This document shows positions 57,348-64,000 of a stretch of 64,000 nucleotides of DNA, piece after piece. The position numbers and the translations under genes are program-made. How positions within the stretch are numbered: the first letter of the stretch is position 1; each line of letters opens with the position of its first letter. The notes below the pieces were generated by a model that worked only from the letters and a program-made list of their open reading frames with translations, did no database searches and was not told the origin of the DNA. The stretch is taken from NCBI RefSeq assembly GCF_006716865.1, contig NZ_VFPT01000001.1, positions 1,731,001-1,795,000 on the forward strand, given 5' to 3'. Origin of the DNA: Roseinatronobacter monicus. Lineage in GTDB: Bacteria > Pseudomonadota > Alphaproteobacteria > Rhodobacterales > Rhodobacteraceae.

Positions 57348-58670
57348 TCAAGCGCGACCGCGCAGCATGGCGTTATAGGTGGCTTTCAACGCGACTTCCT
57401 TCATCAGCCACGAAATCCACAACTCTTCCAGCGGGGCGATTAGGCCGGGAAAGGACGGCGTCAGATTGTCGTGATAGTCAAATTCCACCAGCATCGCGCG
57501 GCCAATGCGTGTGATCAGCGGGCAGGAAGTGTAGCCGTCATAGATGCGGGTGCCTTCGCGCCCGGCAATCTCGCTAACTAGGTGATCTTCGACCACAGGT
57601 ATGTGGAACTTGACCGAAGCCGCTGTCTTGCCTTTGGGCACCCCGTCAATATCGCCGATCCCGAAGACATTGGGATAACGCGCATGGCGCAGGGTCTGCA
57701 TATCCACTTCGATCCAGCCCTGATCTGTCCAGCGATCTGCCCAAGACAGGCCAGAATCGCGGATAACTTGCGGCGCGCGCTGGGGCGGGATGACATTGAT
57801 GAAGTCCCAAGTATCCGTCACATCGCCTTCGGCTGTGGTATAGGTCGCAGTCTTTGCGCCAAGATCAATCCCTTTCAAAACATGCTGATAGCGGTAGGTG
57901 ATGTCGCGCTCGTCCATGATCTGGCGCACACGGTGGTGAATGACCGGCACACCAAACAGGTTTGTTGCCTGTGCGTTATAGACAAATTCGCATTTGTCGC
58001 GGTTGCCCTTGGTGGTGGCGATATCTTCGGCCATAAAACACAGTTTGACCGGCGCGCCCGCGCATTTCATCTCGGTGGCGGGGCGGCCGAACATACCGAC
58101 GCCGCCCTCACTGGTGAATTTATCCATCGCGTGCCAGCTAAGTTCTGCCAGTTCGGGGCTTGCGTAATGCGCAGATATGCCATTTTCGGGCCCGACCATG
58201 TTCAGGTCAAACCCTTCAATCGCGTCCCAATCCAGCACAAGGCCGGTTGCCACGATCAGATAGTCATACTCGATCCGCGTGCCGCCGGTTGTGGTGACGC
58301 GGTTGGCCTCGGGGTCGAGTTCGGCAGCATACTCGTTGATATAGCTAATCCCGCGTGGCAGCCATTGCTCGGTCGACGTGATGGCGTAATCTGCCTTGCG
58401 CAGGCCCGTGGCAATCAGCGTAAAGCCCGGCTGGTACCAGTGCTGCGGGCGTCCATCCAGAACCGTGATCTCTGCACCATCCAGCCGTTCAGACAGACGG
58501 TTGGCTATCGCGGCACCACCGGCGCCCGCCCCAAGGATCAGGATGCGCGCATTGGTCCGCACCTGTGCTGCCCGCGCGGGCTGCCCCGCCCCCAAGGCCA
58601 GTGCCGCGCCGCCGGTTGCAAGGCCAAGAAAGCCCCTTCGGCTGGCTGTGATCTGTTCAAGTTCCTTCAT
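57348..58670 (-). CDS. TAT-exported sulfide:quinone oxidoreductase-like flavoprotein
   Basis: 440 residues. A twin-arginine leader (ASRRGFLGLATGGAALALGAG) predicts export. FAD site GAGAGGAAIANRL (48-60), second ATGLVLDWD, and FGIGDIDGVPKGKTA near the C-terminus. Cys203 (MKCAGAP) and Cys383 (YTSCPLI) sit at positions corresponding to the two active-site cysteines of human-type SQOR as I recall them; Cys211 and Cys227 are extra. It would oxidise sulfide or a related sulfur compound and pass electrons to quinone. I start at ATG 58670 with GGGGGAG upstream. Divergent from an NsrR-like regulator; an FNR box and a palindrome lie in front. Confidence 0.83.
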   Translation of the reverse strand: MKELEQITASRRGFLGLATGGAALALGAGQPARAAQVRTNARILILGAGAGGAAIANRLSERLDGAEITVLDGRPQHWYQPGFTLIATGLRKADYAITSTEQWLPRGISYINEYAAELDPEANRVTTTGGTRIEYDYLIVATGLVLDWDAIEGFDLNMVGPENGISAHYASPELAELSWHAMDKFTSEGGVGMFGRPATEMKCAGAPVKLCFMAEDIATTKGNRDKCEFVYNAQATNLFGVPVIHHRVRQIMDERDITYRYQHVLKGIDLGAKTATYTTAEGDVTDTWDFINVIPPQRAPQVIRDSGLSWADRWTDQGWIEVDMQTLRHARYPNVFGIGDIDGVPKGKTAASVKFHIPVVEDHLVSEIAGREGTRIYDGYTSCPLITRIGRAMLVEFDYHDNLTPSFPGLIAPLEELWISWLMKEVALKATYNAMLRGRA

Positions 58671-58710
58671 GCGCTCCCCCGATCTGTTCTGCATACATAT
58701 GTTCACAATG

Positions 58711-58720
58711 TCATATATGA
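58711..58720. promoter_or_regulatory. TCATATATGA palindrome upstream of the SQR-like gene
   Basis: Perfect 10-bp palindrome about 41-50 bp before the SQR-like start. If the FNR box is at -41.5, this lies between about -13 and -22, overlapping the promoter core, as a repressor operator would. The same ten bases occur at 21021. Confidence 0.4.
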
Positions 58721-58732
58721 TTATACGTATCT

Positions 58733-58746
58733 TTGATCCATATCAA
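58733..58746. promoter_or_regulatory. FNR/FnrL box (SQR-like gene side)
   Basis: TTGATCCATATCAA, a perfect TTGAT-N4-ATCAA. Its centre is about 69 bp upstream of the SQR-like start; a class II arrangement would put the start site near 58698. Confidence 0.75.
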
Positions 58747-58801
58747 AACGAACCGGGCAATCTGGCATGTGACAAATTATCCCACATCGATCCCTGCCAC
58801 T

Positions 58802-58815
58802 TTGACACGGATCAA
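58802..58815. promoter_or_regulatory. FNR/FnrL box (regulator side)
   Basis: TTGACACGGATCAA, TTGAC variant of the FNR box, centre about 100 bp upstream of the Rrf2 start (start site near 58850 if class II). Confidence 0.6.
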
Positions 58816-58907
58816 GGACCGAAGCGATTGAATGGCTGATATTCGGCACCAGAGGGAAACCATTAAACAACGGACCAAACGCGGTGAGTTGTTGAGGAGC
58901 GGCAACC

Positions 58908-59396
58908 ATGCGACTGACGACCAAGACCAATCTTGCCCTGCGCACGCTCATGTTCTGCGCGGTCAACAAGGACATTTTGGTGCGCAAGCAAGACGCGGCC
59001 AAGGCGATCAATGCCTCAGAAAACCATCTGGCGCAGGTCATCAATAAACTGTCGCAAGAAGGGTTCATCACCACTTTGCGCGGGCGTCATGGCGGGTTTC
59101 ATCTGGCACGCGCTGCGGACGTAATCAGCGTGGGGGCGGTGTTTCGGGCCTTTGAATCCGGCCTGCCCTTTATCGAGTGCTTCTCTGACAAAAACACCTG
59201 CCCACTAAAGGCGCATTGCGGCGTGCGCCCGCATTTGTCCCGCGCGGTCGATTCGTTTTATTCGGCACTGGACGAGTTGTACCTGAACGAACTGGTCAGC
59301 TGTAACTCTGGGCTAGAGGCCTTGCTGAGCATAAGTGGCCCGCGCGCGCCTGCGAAATGTGCGGTGCAGCCTGCACCACAACTGGCGGCCGAATGA
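58908..59396 (+). CDS. NsrR-like Rrf2-family Fe-S regulator
   Basis: 162 residues. Winged helix at the N-terminus (LTTKTNLALRTLMFCAV, then GRHGGFHLAR wing) and three cysteines Cys91, Cys98, Cys104 (ECFSDKNTCPLKAHC), the ligand set of NsrR/IscR-type clusters; the phrase SDKNTCP is closest to NsrR, which senses nitric oxide. The length also fits. Start ATG 58908 with GAGGAG upstream. Its likely target is the divergent SQR-like gene and possibly itself. Confidence 0.85.
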   Translation: MRLTTKTNLALRTLMFCAVNKDILVRKQDAAKAINASENHLAQVINKLSQEGFITTLRGRHGGFHLARAADVISVGAVFRAFESGLPFIECFSDKNTCPLKAHCGVRPHLSRAVDSFYSALDELYLNELVSCNSGLEALLSISGPRAPAKCAVQPAPQLAAE

Positions 59397-59413
59397 ACCC
59401 TGGCGCACAACTT

Positions 59414-60061
59414 TCAGCCCGCTTGTGCTGCCTGAATAAAAGCAGCCATGCGTTGCGCATCTTTCACGCCCGGCGCGCTTTCCACCCCTGACGAGACATC
59501 GACCTGCCGCGCCCCTGTCAGCCGAATGGCCGCGCCAACATTTTCCGGCGTCAGCCCACCCGCCAGAAGCCATGGACAAGGCCATTGCCGCCCCTGCAAC
59601 AAGCGCCAGTCAAAGGCCAGCCCATTGCCGCCGGGCAGGCGTGCATTTTTCGGGGGCTTGGTATCGACAAGGATCTGGTCGCTTACCGTAAGATATTTGT
59701 CCAGATCCGCCAGATCATCTGCATCGGCAATTCCCACCACCTTGATCACTGGCAGGCCAAAGCGCGCCCGCACTTCGGCCACGCGCTCGGGGCTTTCATG
59801 TCCATGCAGTTGCAGGACATCCGCTGGCACGGCGTGAAGAAGCGCCCCAAGTTCATCGTTCTGCGCATCCACCACCAATGCGACCTTCGTAACACCTGCC
59901 GGCACGTCGCGCATCAGGACGCTGGCGCGCTCTGGCGTAAGGTAGCGGGGGGATGGGGGATAGAAATTGAAGCCCAAGTAATGCGCACCTGCCGAAACGG
60001 CACTGTCGATCGCCGCCGCGTTGGTCACACCGCAGATTTTCACATGGACTGCATCTGTCAT
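59414..60061 (-). CDS. trpF: phosphoribosylanthranilate isomerase
   Basis: 215 residues; third step of tryptophan synthesis from anthranilate. Motifs: VKICGVTNAAAIDSAVSAGAHYLGFNFYPPSPR with catalytic Cys, LQLHGHESPERV, and ILVDTKPP with Asp; C-terminal phosphate loop WLLAGGLTPENVGAAI and VDVSSGVESAPGVKD. The neighbours lapA and ihfB precede it on the same strand. trpB, its usual partner, is not next to it here. Confidence 0.95.
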   Translation of the reverse strand: MTDAVHVKICGVTNAAAIDSAVSAGAHYLGFNFYPPSPRYLTPERASVLMRDVPAGVTKVALVVDAQNDELGALLHAVPADVLQLHGHESPERVAEVRARFGLPVIKVVGIADADDLADLDKYLTVSDQILVDTKPPKNARLPGGNGLAFDWRLLQGRQWPCPWLLAGGLTPENVGAAIRLTGARQVDVSSGVESAPGVKDAQRMAAFIQAAQAG

Positions 60062-60070
60062 AACGTCAGA

Positions 60071-60424
60071 TCACTTGCTTTCGACCAGTGCCAGCACGTC
60101 GTCCTTGCGCGTCTGGGGCGCAACTTTTTCCACGCGCTTCAGCTCCGAGCGCATTTCCTCGCTTTCGCGGCGCAAGCGCGCGGCCTCGGCGCGGTAGCCA
60201 TATTCGCGGAACCATTCCCAGACAAAACCCAGCAACAACCCGATGGTAATTCCGAGGCCAAGCAAGATGAAAAGTGGCAGCGACACCGATACATCAATAC
60301 CCGTGAGAGAGGCCAGCGTGTCCGGCAAGAGCTTGACCGTCACGATCGAGCGGTTCGCCAAAGCAATCGTGACAAACACCAGCGCAACCAGTGCTGCAAA
60401 CCCATAGCGCAAATAAGCCATCAT
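60071..60424 (-). CDS. lapA: LapA (DUF1049) family membrane protein
   Basis: 117 residues. Two membrane helices (RYGFAALVALVFVTIALANR and LPLFILLGLGITIGLLLGFVWEWF) and a C-terminal coiled coil (EAARLRRESEEMRSELKRVEK). LapA of E. coli works with LapB in lipopolysaccharide regulation; in alphas the role is inferred. It lies 6 bp after ihfB, and trpF follows 9 bp later. Start ATG 60424 (a second ATG is one codon on). Confidence 0.83.
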   Translation of the reverse strand: MMAYLRYGFAALVALVFVTIALANRSIVTVKLLPDTLASLTGIDVSVSLPLFILLGLGITIGLLLGFVWEWFREYGYRAEAARLRRESEEMRSELKRVEKVAPQTRKDDVLALVESK

Positions 60425-60430
60425 AGCGCG

Positions 60431-60718
60431 TTATACCTCCAGCCCGTTCAACCGGTCACGCAACAGCTTGCCGGTCTTGAAAAATGGCACAGCCTTGGCG
60501 TCAACCTCGACACTCTCGCCGGTTCGCGGGTTGCGGCCAACACGCGCGTCCCGCTTCTTGACGGAGAATGCGCCAAAGCCGCGCAGCTCCACCCGCTCGC
60601 CCCGGGCCAGCGCCTCTGTGATCTCGCCAAAGACAGTGTTTACGATCCGCTCGACATCGCGTTGATAAAGATGCGGGTTCTCGTCTGCTATTATCTGGAT
60701 CAATTCTGATCGGATCAT
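60431..60718 (-). CDS. ihfB: integration host factor subunit beta
   Basis: 95 residues of the HU/IHF family. [26 protein letters not shown] helices, [47 protein letters not shown] with the intercalating proline region (RNPRTG). It bends DNA with IhfA. Located downstream of rpsA, as usual. Confidence 0.93.
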   Translation of the reverse strand: MIRSELIQIIADENPHLYQRDVERIVNTVFGEITEALARGERVELRGFGAFSVKKRDARVGRNPRTGESVEVDAKAVPFFKTGKLLRDRLNGLEV

Positions 60719-60861
60719 CGTGGTCTTCCCCCGGTCGCAAGCGGCAACCCTTGACGGGCATTGCCTAATTGTCGGGAACTATAGGCGGAATCATCTTCCG
60801 AAGGAACACAGAAAAAGCGCAACTGCGCGGAACTGCGCAATTCCTGCCGATCTGACGCCGG

Positions 60862-60892
60862 AAAATAAAAAACCCCGGCAGATGCCGGGGTT
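60862..60892 (-). terminator. Rho-independent terminator after rpsA
   Basis: On the minus strand a 9-bp stem (AACCCCGGC with GCCGGGGTT, loop of four) is followed by a T-rich tract (TTTTTTATTTT at 60862-60872). It begins 30 bp past the rpsA stop, ahead of ihfB. It likely limits readthrough into ihfB. Confidence 0.8.
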
Positions 60893-60921
60893 CTCTTTGT
60901 TTCTGCGCAGATGCGAAAAGC

Positions 60922-62601
60922 TTAGCTGCGATCTTTCAGGGCAGCGCCCAGAATGTCGCCGAGGCTTGCGCCAGCGTCGGACGAGCCATACTGCTCGACA
61001 GCTTCTTTCTCTTCTGCGATTTCGCGTGCCTTGATCGACAGGCCAAGACGACGTGTCTTGCTGTCTACCGAAGTCACGCGCGCATCGATCTTGTCACCGA
61101 CCTGGAAACGCTCGGGGCGCTGGTCAGCACGGTCGCGCGCAAGGTCAGAGCGACGGATGAAGCTCTTCATGCTGTTATACTCGACCTCGATCCCGCCTTC
61201 TTCGATGGCAGTGACCGCACAGGTGACGATTGCGCCGCGCTTGACGCCTTCGACCGCATCCGAGAAGTTGTCATTCTCAAGCGCCTTGATCGACAGCGAA
61301 ATACGCTCGCGCTCGATATCGACTTCGGACACAACAGCGTGGACCATGTCGCCCTTGCGGAACTCGGTGATCGCTTCTTCGCCGCGCTGGTCCCAGCTGA
61401 TGTCGGACAGGTGAACCATGCCGTCAATATCGCCTTCCAGACCAATGAACAGACCAAATTCGGTGATGTTCTTGATCTCGCCTTCGATCTGCGTCCCGAC
61501 TGGGTTGGATTCTGCGAACACTTCCCATGGGTTGCGCATGGTCTGTTTCAGACCCAGCGACACGCGACGCTTCGCGCCGTCGATTTCCAGCACCATGACA
61601 TCAACCTCTTGCGAGGTGGACACGATCTTGCCGGGATGGACGTTCTTCTTGGTCCAGCTCATTTCCGAGACATGGACCAGACCTTCGACGCCTGCTTCCA
61701 GTTCAACAAATGCACCGTAATCGGTGATGTTGGTCACGCGGCCTTTGTGGACGGTGCCAAGCGCATATTGCGCCGAGACCGAATCCCACGGATCGGCTTG
61801 CAGCTGCTTGATACCAAGCGAGATGCGATGCGTTTCCTTGTTGATCTTGATGACTTGCACCTTGATCGTCTCGCCGATTGTGACGACTTCCGACGGGTGG
61901 TTGACCCGACGCCATGCCATGTCGGTGACGTGCAACAGACCGTCAACACCGCCCAGATCGACAAATGCGCCGTATTCGGTGATGTTCTTGACGACGCCAT
62001 CGACAATCTGACCTTCGGCCAGCTGCGCGATAACTTCGGCGCGCTGTTCGGCGCGGGATTCTTCGAGAATGGCGCGGCGGGACACAACGATATTACCGCG
62101 ACGACGGTCCATTTTCAGAATCTGGAACGGCTGCTTGAGGCCCATCAGTGGGCCGGCATCACGCACGGGGCGCACATCGACCTGAGAGCCGGGCAGGAAC
62201 GCCACAGCGCCGCCAAGATCGACCGTAAAGCCACCTTTGACGCGGCCAAAGATTGCACCCTCGACGCGGGTTTCATCCGCATAGGCTTTTTCCAGACGGT
62301 CCCAAGCTGCTTCGCGGCGGGCTTTTTCACGGCTGACGACAGCTTCGCCGCGCGAATTCTCGACGCGCTCCAGATAGACTTCAACCTCGTCGCCGACCTC
62401 AACTTGTGGGGTCTCGCCGGGGTTTGCAAATTCTTTCAGATCGACGCGGCCTTCCATTTTGTAGCCGACATCGATGATGGCTTGTCCCGCCTCAATGGCG
62501 ATGACCTTGCCTGTGACAACGCTACCCTCGTCGGGTGTGTCCATCTCGAGGCTCTCAGCGAGCATTGCCTCGAATTCTTCCATGGTTGCTTTAGCGCACA
62601 T
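60922..62601 (-). CDS. rpsA: 30S ribosomal protein S1
   Basis: 559 residues with six S1 repeats, for example SIVTGKVIAIEAGQAIIDVGYKMEGRVDLKEF, VVKNITEYGAFVDLGGVDGLLHVTDMAW and VTNITDYGAFVELEAGVEGLVHVSEMSW. It binds mRNA on the small subunit and helps initiation. I start at ATG 62601 (MCAKATMEEFEAML); ATG 62583 is possible. Upstream is a strong promoter and about 175 nt of leader; a terminator follows. The usual upstream neighbour cmk is absent. Confidence 0.95.
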   Translation of the reverse strand: MCAKATMEEFEAMLAESLEMDTPDEGSVVTGKVIAIEAGQAIIDVGYKMEGRVDLKEFANPGETPQVEVGDEVEVYLERVENSRGEAVVSREKARREAAWDRLEKAYADETRVEGAIFGRVKGGFTVDLGGAVAFLPGSQVDVRPVRDAGPLMGLKQPFQILKMDRRRGNIVVSRRAILEESRAEQRAEVIAQLAEGQIVDGVVKNITEYGAFVDLGGVDGLLHVTDMAWRRVNHPSEVVTIGETIKVQVIKINKETHRISLGIKQLQADPWDSVSAQYALGTVHKGRVTNITDYGAFVELEAGVEGLVHVSEMSWTKKNVHPGKIVSTSQEVDVMVLEIDGAKRRVSLGLKQTMRNPWEVFAESNPVGTQIEGEIKNITEFGLFIGLEGDIDGMVHLSDISWDQRGEEAITEFRKGDMVHAVVSEVDIERERISLSIKALENDNFSDAVEGVKRGAIVTCAVTAIEEGGIEVEYNSMKSFIRRSDLARDRADQRPERFQVGDKIDARVTSVDSKTRRLGLSIKAREIAEEKEAVEQYGSSDAGASLGDILGAALKDRS

Positions 62602-62973
62602 TCAGTTCTGCATCCTTTACATTCATGTTTCTGGCCGAGCGGTTGCCTCCGCCGGTCTTTGGTTTCGGGTTCAAGAAATCGACGAATTCCACACGAGACG
62701 AGCAACAAACACAAAGGGTCGCGGCTTGCGCCCGACCCTGCCCATCCCGCTTATGTGACCTCGACGTCTTCTTGATTGGCTGCTCTATAGGCGCGTGTGG
62801 CGCGCCTGACAAGCTGTATTGGCAGGTTTCGCACCCAAATCGGGGGGTTTTTGCCGATTTGAGGGCGTATCCGCACCATGTGGGCCAATGGGTGCGCGCG
62901 CTCGTCAGGTTTGCGCCCATCCCATACACGCCGCAGCGCGGCTCAGACATTGGCATCAAGGGGCGGCCCCGTC
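62602..62973 (-). other. rpsA upstream region and leader
   Basis: 372 bp without a gene. It holds the rpsA promoter (62784-62812) and a leader of about 175 nt. The leader contains GC-rich and AAAGG-type stretches near the start codon; a fold of the whole cannot be judged by eye. The ORF crossing it (62591-62959) runs through the promoter and is rejected. Confidence 0.5.
62784..62812 (-). promoter_or_regulatory. sigma-70 type promoter of rpsA
   Basis: Minus strand: TTGTCA (62807-62812) and TATAGA (62784-62789) separated by exactly 17 bp; both differ from consensus at few positions. The spacer GGCGCGCCACACGCGCC contains a near-palindrome. The start site near 62777 gives a leader of about 175 nt. 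Confidence 0.7.
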
Positions 62974-64000
62974 TCAGGCCGCCACGCGTGCTTCTGCGTG
63001 TTGCTCGGTGCTGGTGTCCACAAGCGCTTCATGCAAGACCTTTACAGCATCATCCATCTTGTCGCGCGGCACAAGAAACTGCACCTCGACACGGCGCAAG
63101 CCCTGTTGCGCGGCCAAGGGGCGCACGCCACCTGTCTCCAACGCATCCAGACCCCGCGCCAGAACCGAAACCTGACTGAGGTCAGACCCGATCACCGAAA
63201 CCATCGCCATGGGGCGTGTGTTGATTTCGGCATTTGGATAAGTTTTCAGCACTTCTGCCTCTACCCGCCGGATGGCCTTGAAAGAACCTGTCAGGTAATG
63301 CGTGATCGTGTTGGCATTGGAGTGCTTGGACACGATCCACAGGTTGTGCCGCGTCAGCGCATCCAGAATGCAACTGTCATACCCTTTGACACCCACCATG
63401 TCCGGCTCGTGCACTTCGAACGCATGAATGGGCAGTCCTGTTACCATTTCAACGCGCCCGGACGTGCCGCCTTCGGGACCGATCAAGGTGCCGGGGTCTT
63501 CGGGTTCGAACGCGTGCTTTACGCGCAGGGGCACATCGGCACGACGCAGCACGCGGGCCGCGTTCGGATGGATGGCTTCCATGCCCATGTTCGACAACTG
63601 GTCTGCCACATCGTAGCTCGTGCGCCCGATCTTGACGGTGTTTTCAACCCCCACAATCCGCGGGTCCGCCGAGGACAGGTGAAATTCCTTGTGAATGATT
63701 GCTTCGCGCGCACCGGTCTGGGCGGCAAGATGTGCGAACACCACTTCGGAATAACCGCGATCATATTCATTCATCAGGCCAGAGGCACAATGCGCATAAC
63801 CTGTGACAATCGGCATCTCTGTTGTCAGGTCTATGCCAGCCATCGCCTGATCCAGACGATCCGCCAAGGTCGGGTTATTCTCATCGCGCCAGCCCGACAG
63901 ATCGACAAACCGTGCATTCACGCCACGGCGTTGCAACAACAGAGTTGTCACAAAGGCCGAATGCGCCTCTCCCATGCCTGACAGCAATTCGCGCACAGTC
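62974..64000 (-). CDS. ask: aspartokinase of the ectoine-cluster type (partial, N-terminus outside window)
   Basis: At least 342 residues visible, 5' end off the right edge. Diagnostic phrases YSEVVFAHLAAQTGAREAII, FHLSSADPRIVG, GRTSYDVADQLSNMGMEA, EPDMVGVKGYDSCIL and HSNANTITHYLTGSFKAI correspond to the Ask_Ect branch found in ectABC-ask operons. A C-terminal ACT-like region follows. It makes aspartyl phosphate for the ectoine precursor. ectABC should lie to the right, upstream. Alternatively an ordinary LysC; less likely from these phrases. Confidence 0.8.
   Translation of the reverse strand, partial: TVRELLSGMGEAHSAFVTTLLLQRRGVNARFVDLSGWRDENNPTLADRLDQAMAGIDLTTEMPIVTGYAHCASGLMNEYDRGYSEVVFAHLAAQTGAREAIIHKEFHLSSADPRIVGVENTVKIGRTSYDVADQLSNMGMEAIHPNAARVLRRADVPLRVKHAFEPEDPGTLIGPEGGTSGRVEMVTGLPIHAFEVHEPDMVGVKGYDSCILDALTRHNLWIVSKHSNANTITHYLTGSFKAIRRVEAEVLKTYPNAEINTRPMAMVSVIGSDLSQVSVLARGLDALETGGVRPLAAQQGLRRVEVQFLVPRDKMDDAVKVLHEALVDTSTEQHAEARVAA

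Noticed and set aside
58777-58786. TTATCCCACA as a DnaA box
   Set aside because: It has one base too many compared with TTATCCACA and is alone; no origin-like cluster.
60698-60711. GATCAATTCTGATC near the start of ihfB as an FNR-like site
   Set aside because: It does not have the TTGA/TCAA ends of an FNR box and lies within coding sequence.
62591-62959. 122-codon minus-strand ORF upstream of rpsA
   Set aside because: It runs through the rpsA promoter and leader; cysteine-rich random-looking sequence with no ribosome site.
1-64000. CRISPR arrays, insertion sequences, prophage genes, rRNA
   Set aside because: No regularly spaced repeats, transposase, integrase, phage structural genes or rRNA-like stretches were seen.

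Overview
The window is 64 kb of GC-rich alphaproteobacterial chromosome. It most likely comes from a member of the Rhodobacteraceae (Rhodobacterales). Evidence is the compact helABC-orf52-helX style cytochrome c maturation cluster, an alphaproteobacterial SOS box (GTTC-N7-GTTC) in front of recA, FnrL-type boxes (TTGAY-N4-ATCAA), one CtrA-type box (TTAA-N7-TTAAC), and several small families I associate with this group (DUF1127, DUF5368, DUF1330, DUF502). The window ends inside an aspartokinase of the ectoine-cluster type, so the organism probably makes ectoine and lives at raised salinity. Nearly everything is housekeeping or core metabolism; I see no prophage, IS element, integrase, CRISPR array or rRNA.

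Layout. 1-4.7 kb: valS (runs off the left edge), a GntR-type LacI regulator, tRNA-Arg(CCT) and tRNA-Ser(TGA). 4.8-8.5 kb: ppk2 with an FNR box, a DMT transporter, a YeeZ-like reductase, truA, DUF1330. 8.5-13.4 kb: alaS, a MOSC protein coupled to SOS-controlled recA, DUF1127. 13.4-17.6 kb: a truncated aldehyde-dehydrogenase-like ORF, psuK-psuG (pseudouridine breakdown), DUF502, patatin. 17.8-22.8 kb: 3-hydroxybutyrate dehydrogenase, a candidate small RNA, an orphan peptide-binding protein, an exported DsrE-like protein, a lytic transglycosylase, a TfoX C-terminal-domain protein and a 51-codon ORF downstream of a CtrA box. 22.9-30.3 kb: serS, ppx, a secreted protein, a TerB-DnaJ protein, a GNAT enzyme, class II DAHP synthase and a GlxA-type regulator. 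30.3-36.2 kb: lptF-lptG-lptD-surA (outer-membrane assembly). 36.3-41 kb: a cytochrome P450, a two-subunit exported molybdenum hydroxylase and DUF1223. 41.2-45.2 kb: acnA, an SDR and a membrane-anchored protein.

45.2-56.6 kb is one long array on the minus strand: cysS, cimA, a methyltransferase, a squalene/phytoene-synthase-like gene, yajC-secD-secF, a Mth938-like gene, ccmABCDG and a GNAT gene. Most junctions overlap or nearly touch. 56.9-59.4 kb: DUF5368 and a TAT-exported sulfide:quinone-oxidoreductase-like flavoprotein, divergent from an NsrR-like Rrf2 regulator across an intergenic region with two FNR boxes and a 10-bp palindrome. 59.4-64 kb: trpF, lapA, ihfB, rpsA with a strong promoter and long leader, and the ectoine-type aspartokinase.

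The best candidates for something new are: (1) the O2-regulated SQR-like/DUF5368/NsrR-like module, whose palindrome recurs upstream of the exported DsrE-like gene; (2) the minus-strand small RNA near 18.7 kb; (3) the small ORF behind a CtrA box; (4) AT-rich, foreign-looking segments inside valS and cysS; (5) a repeated GAGTATTT element in three minus-strand gene gaps. All are sequence-based inferences.
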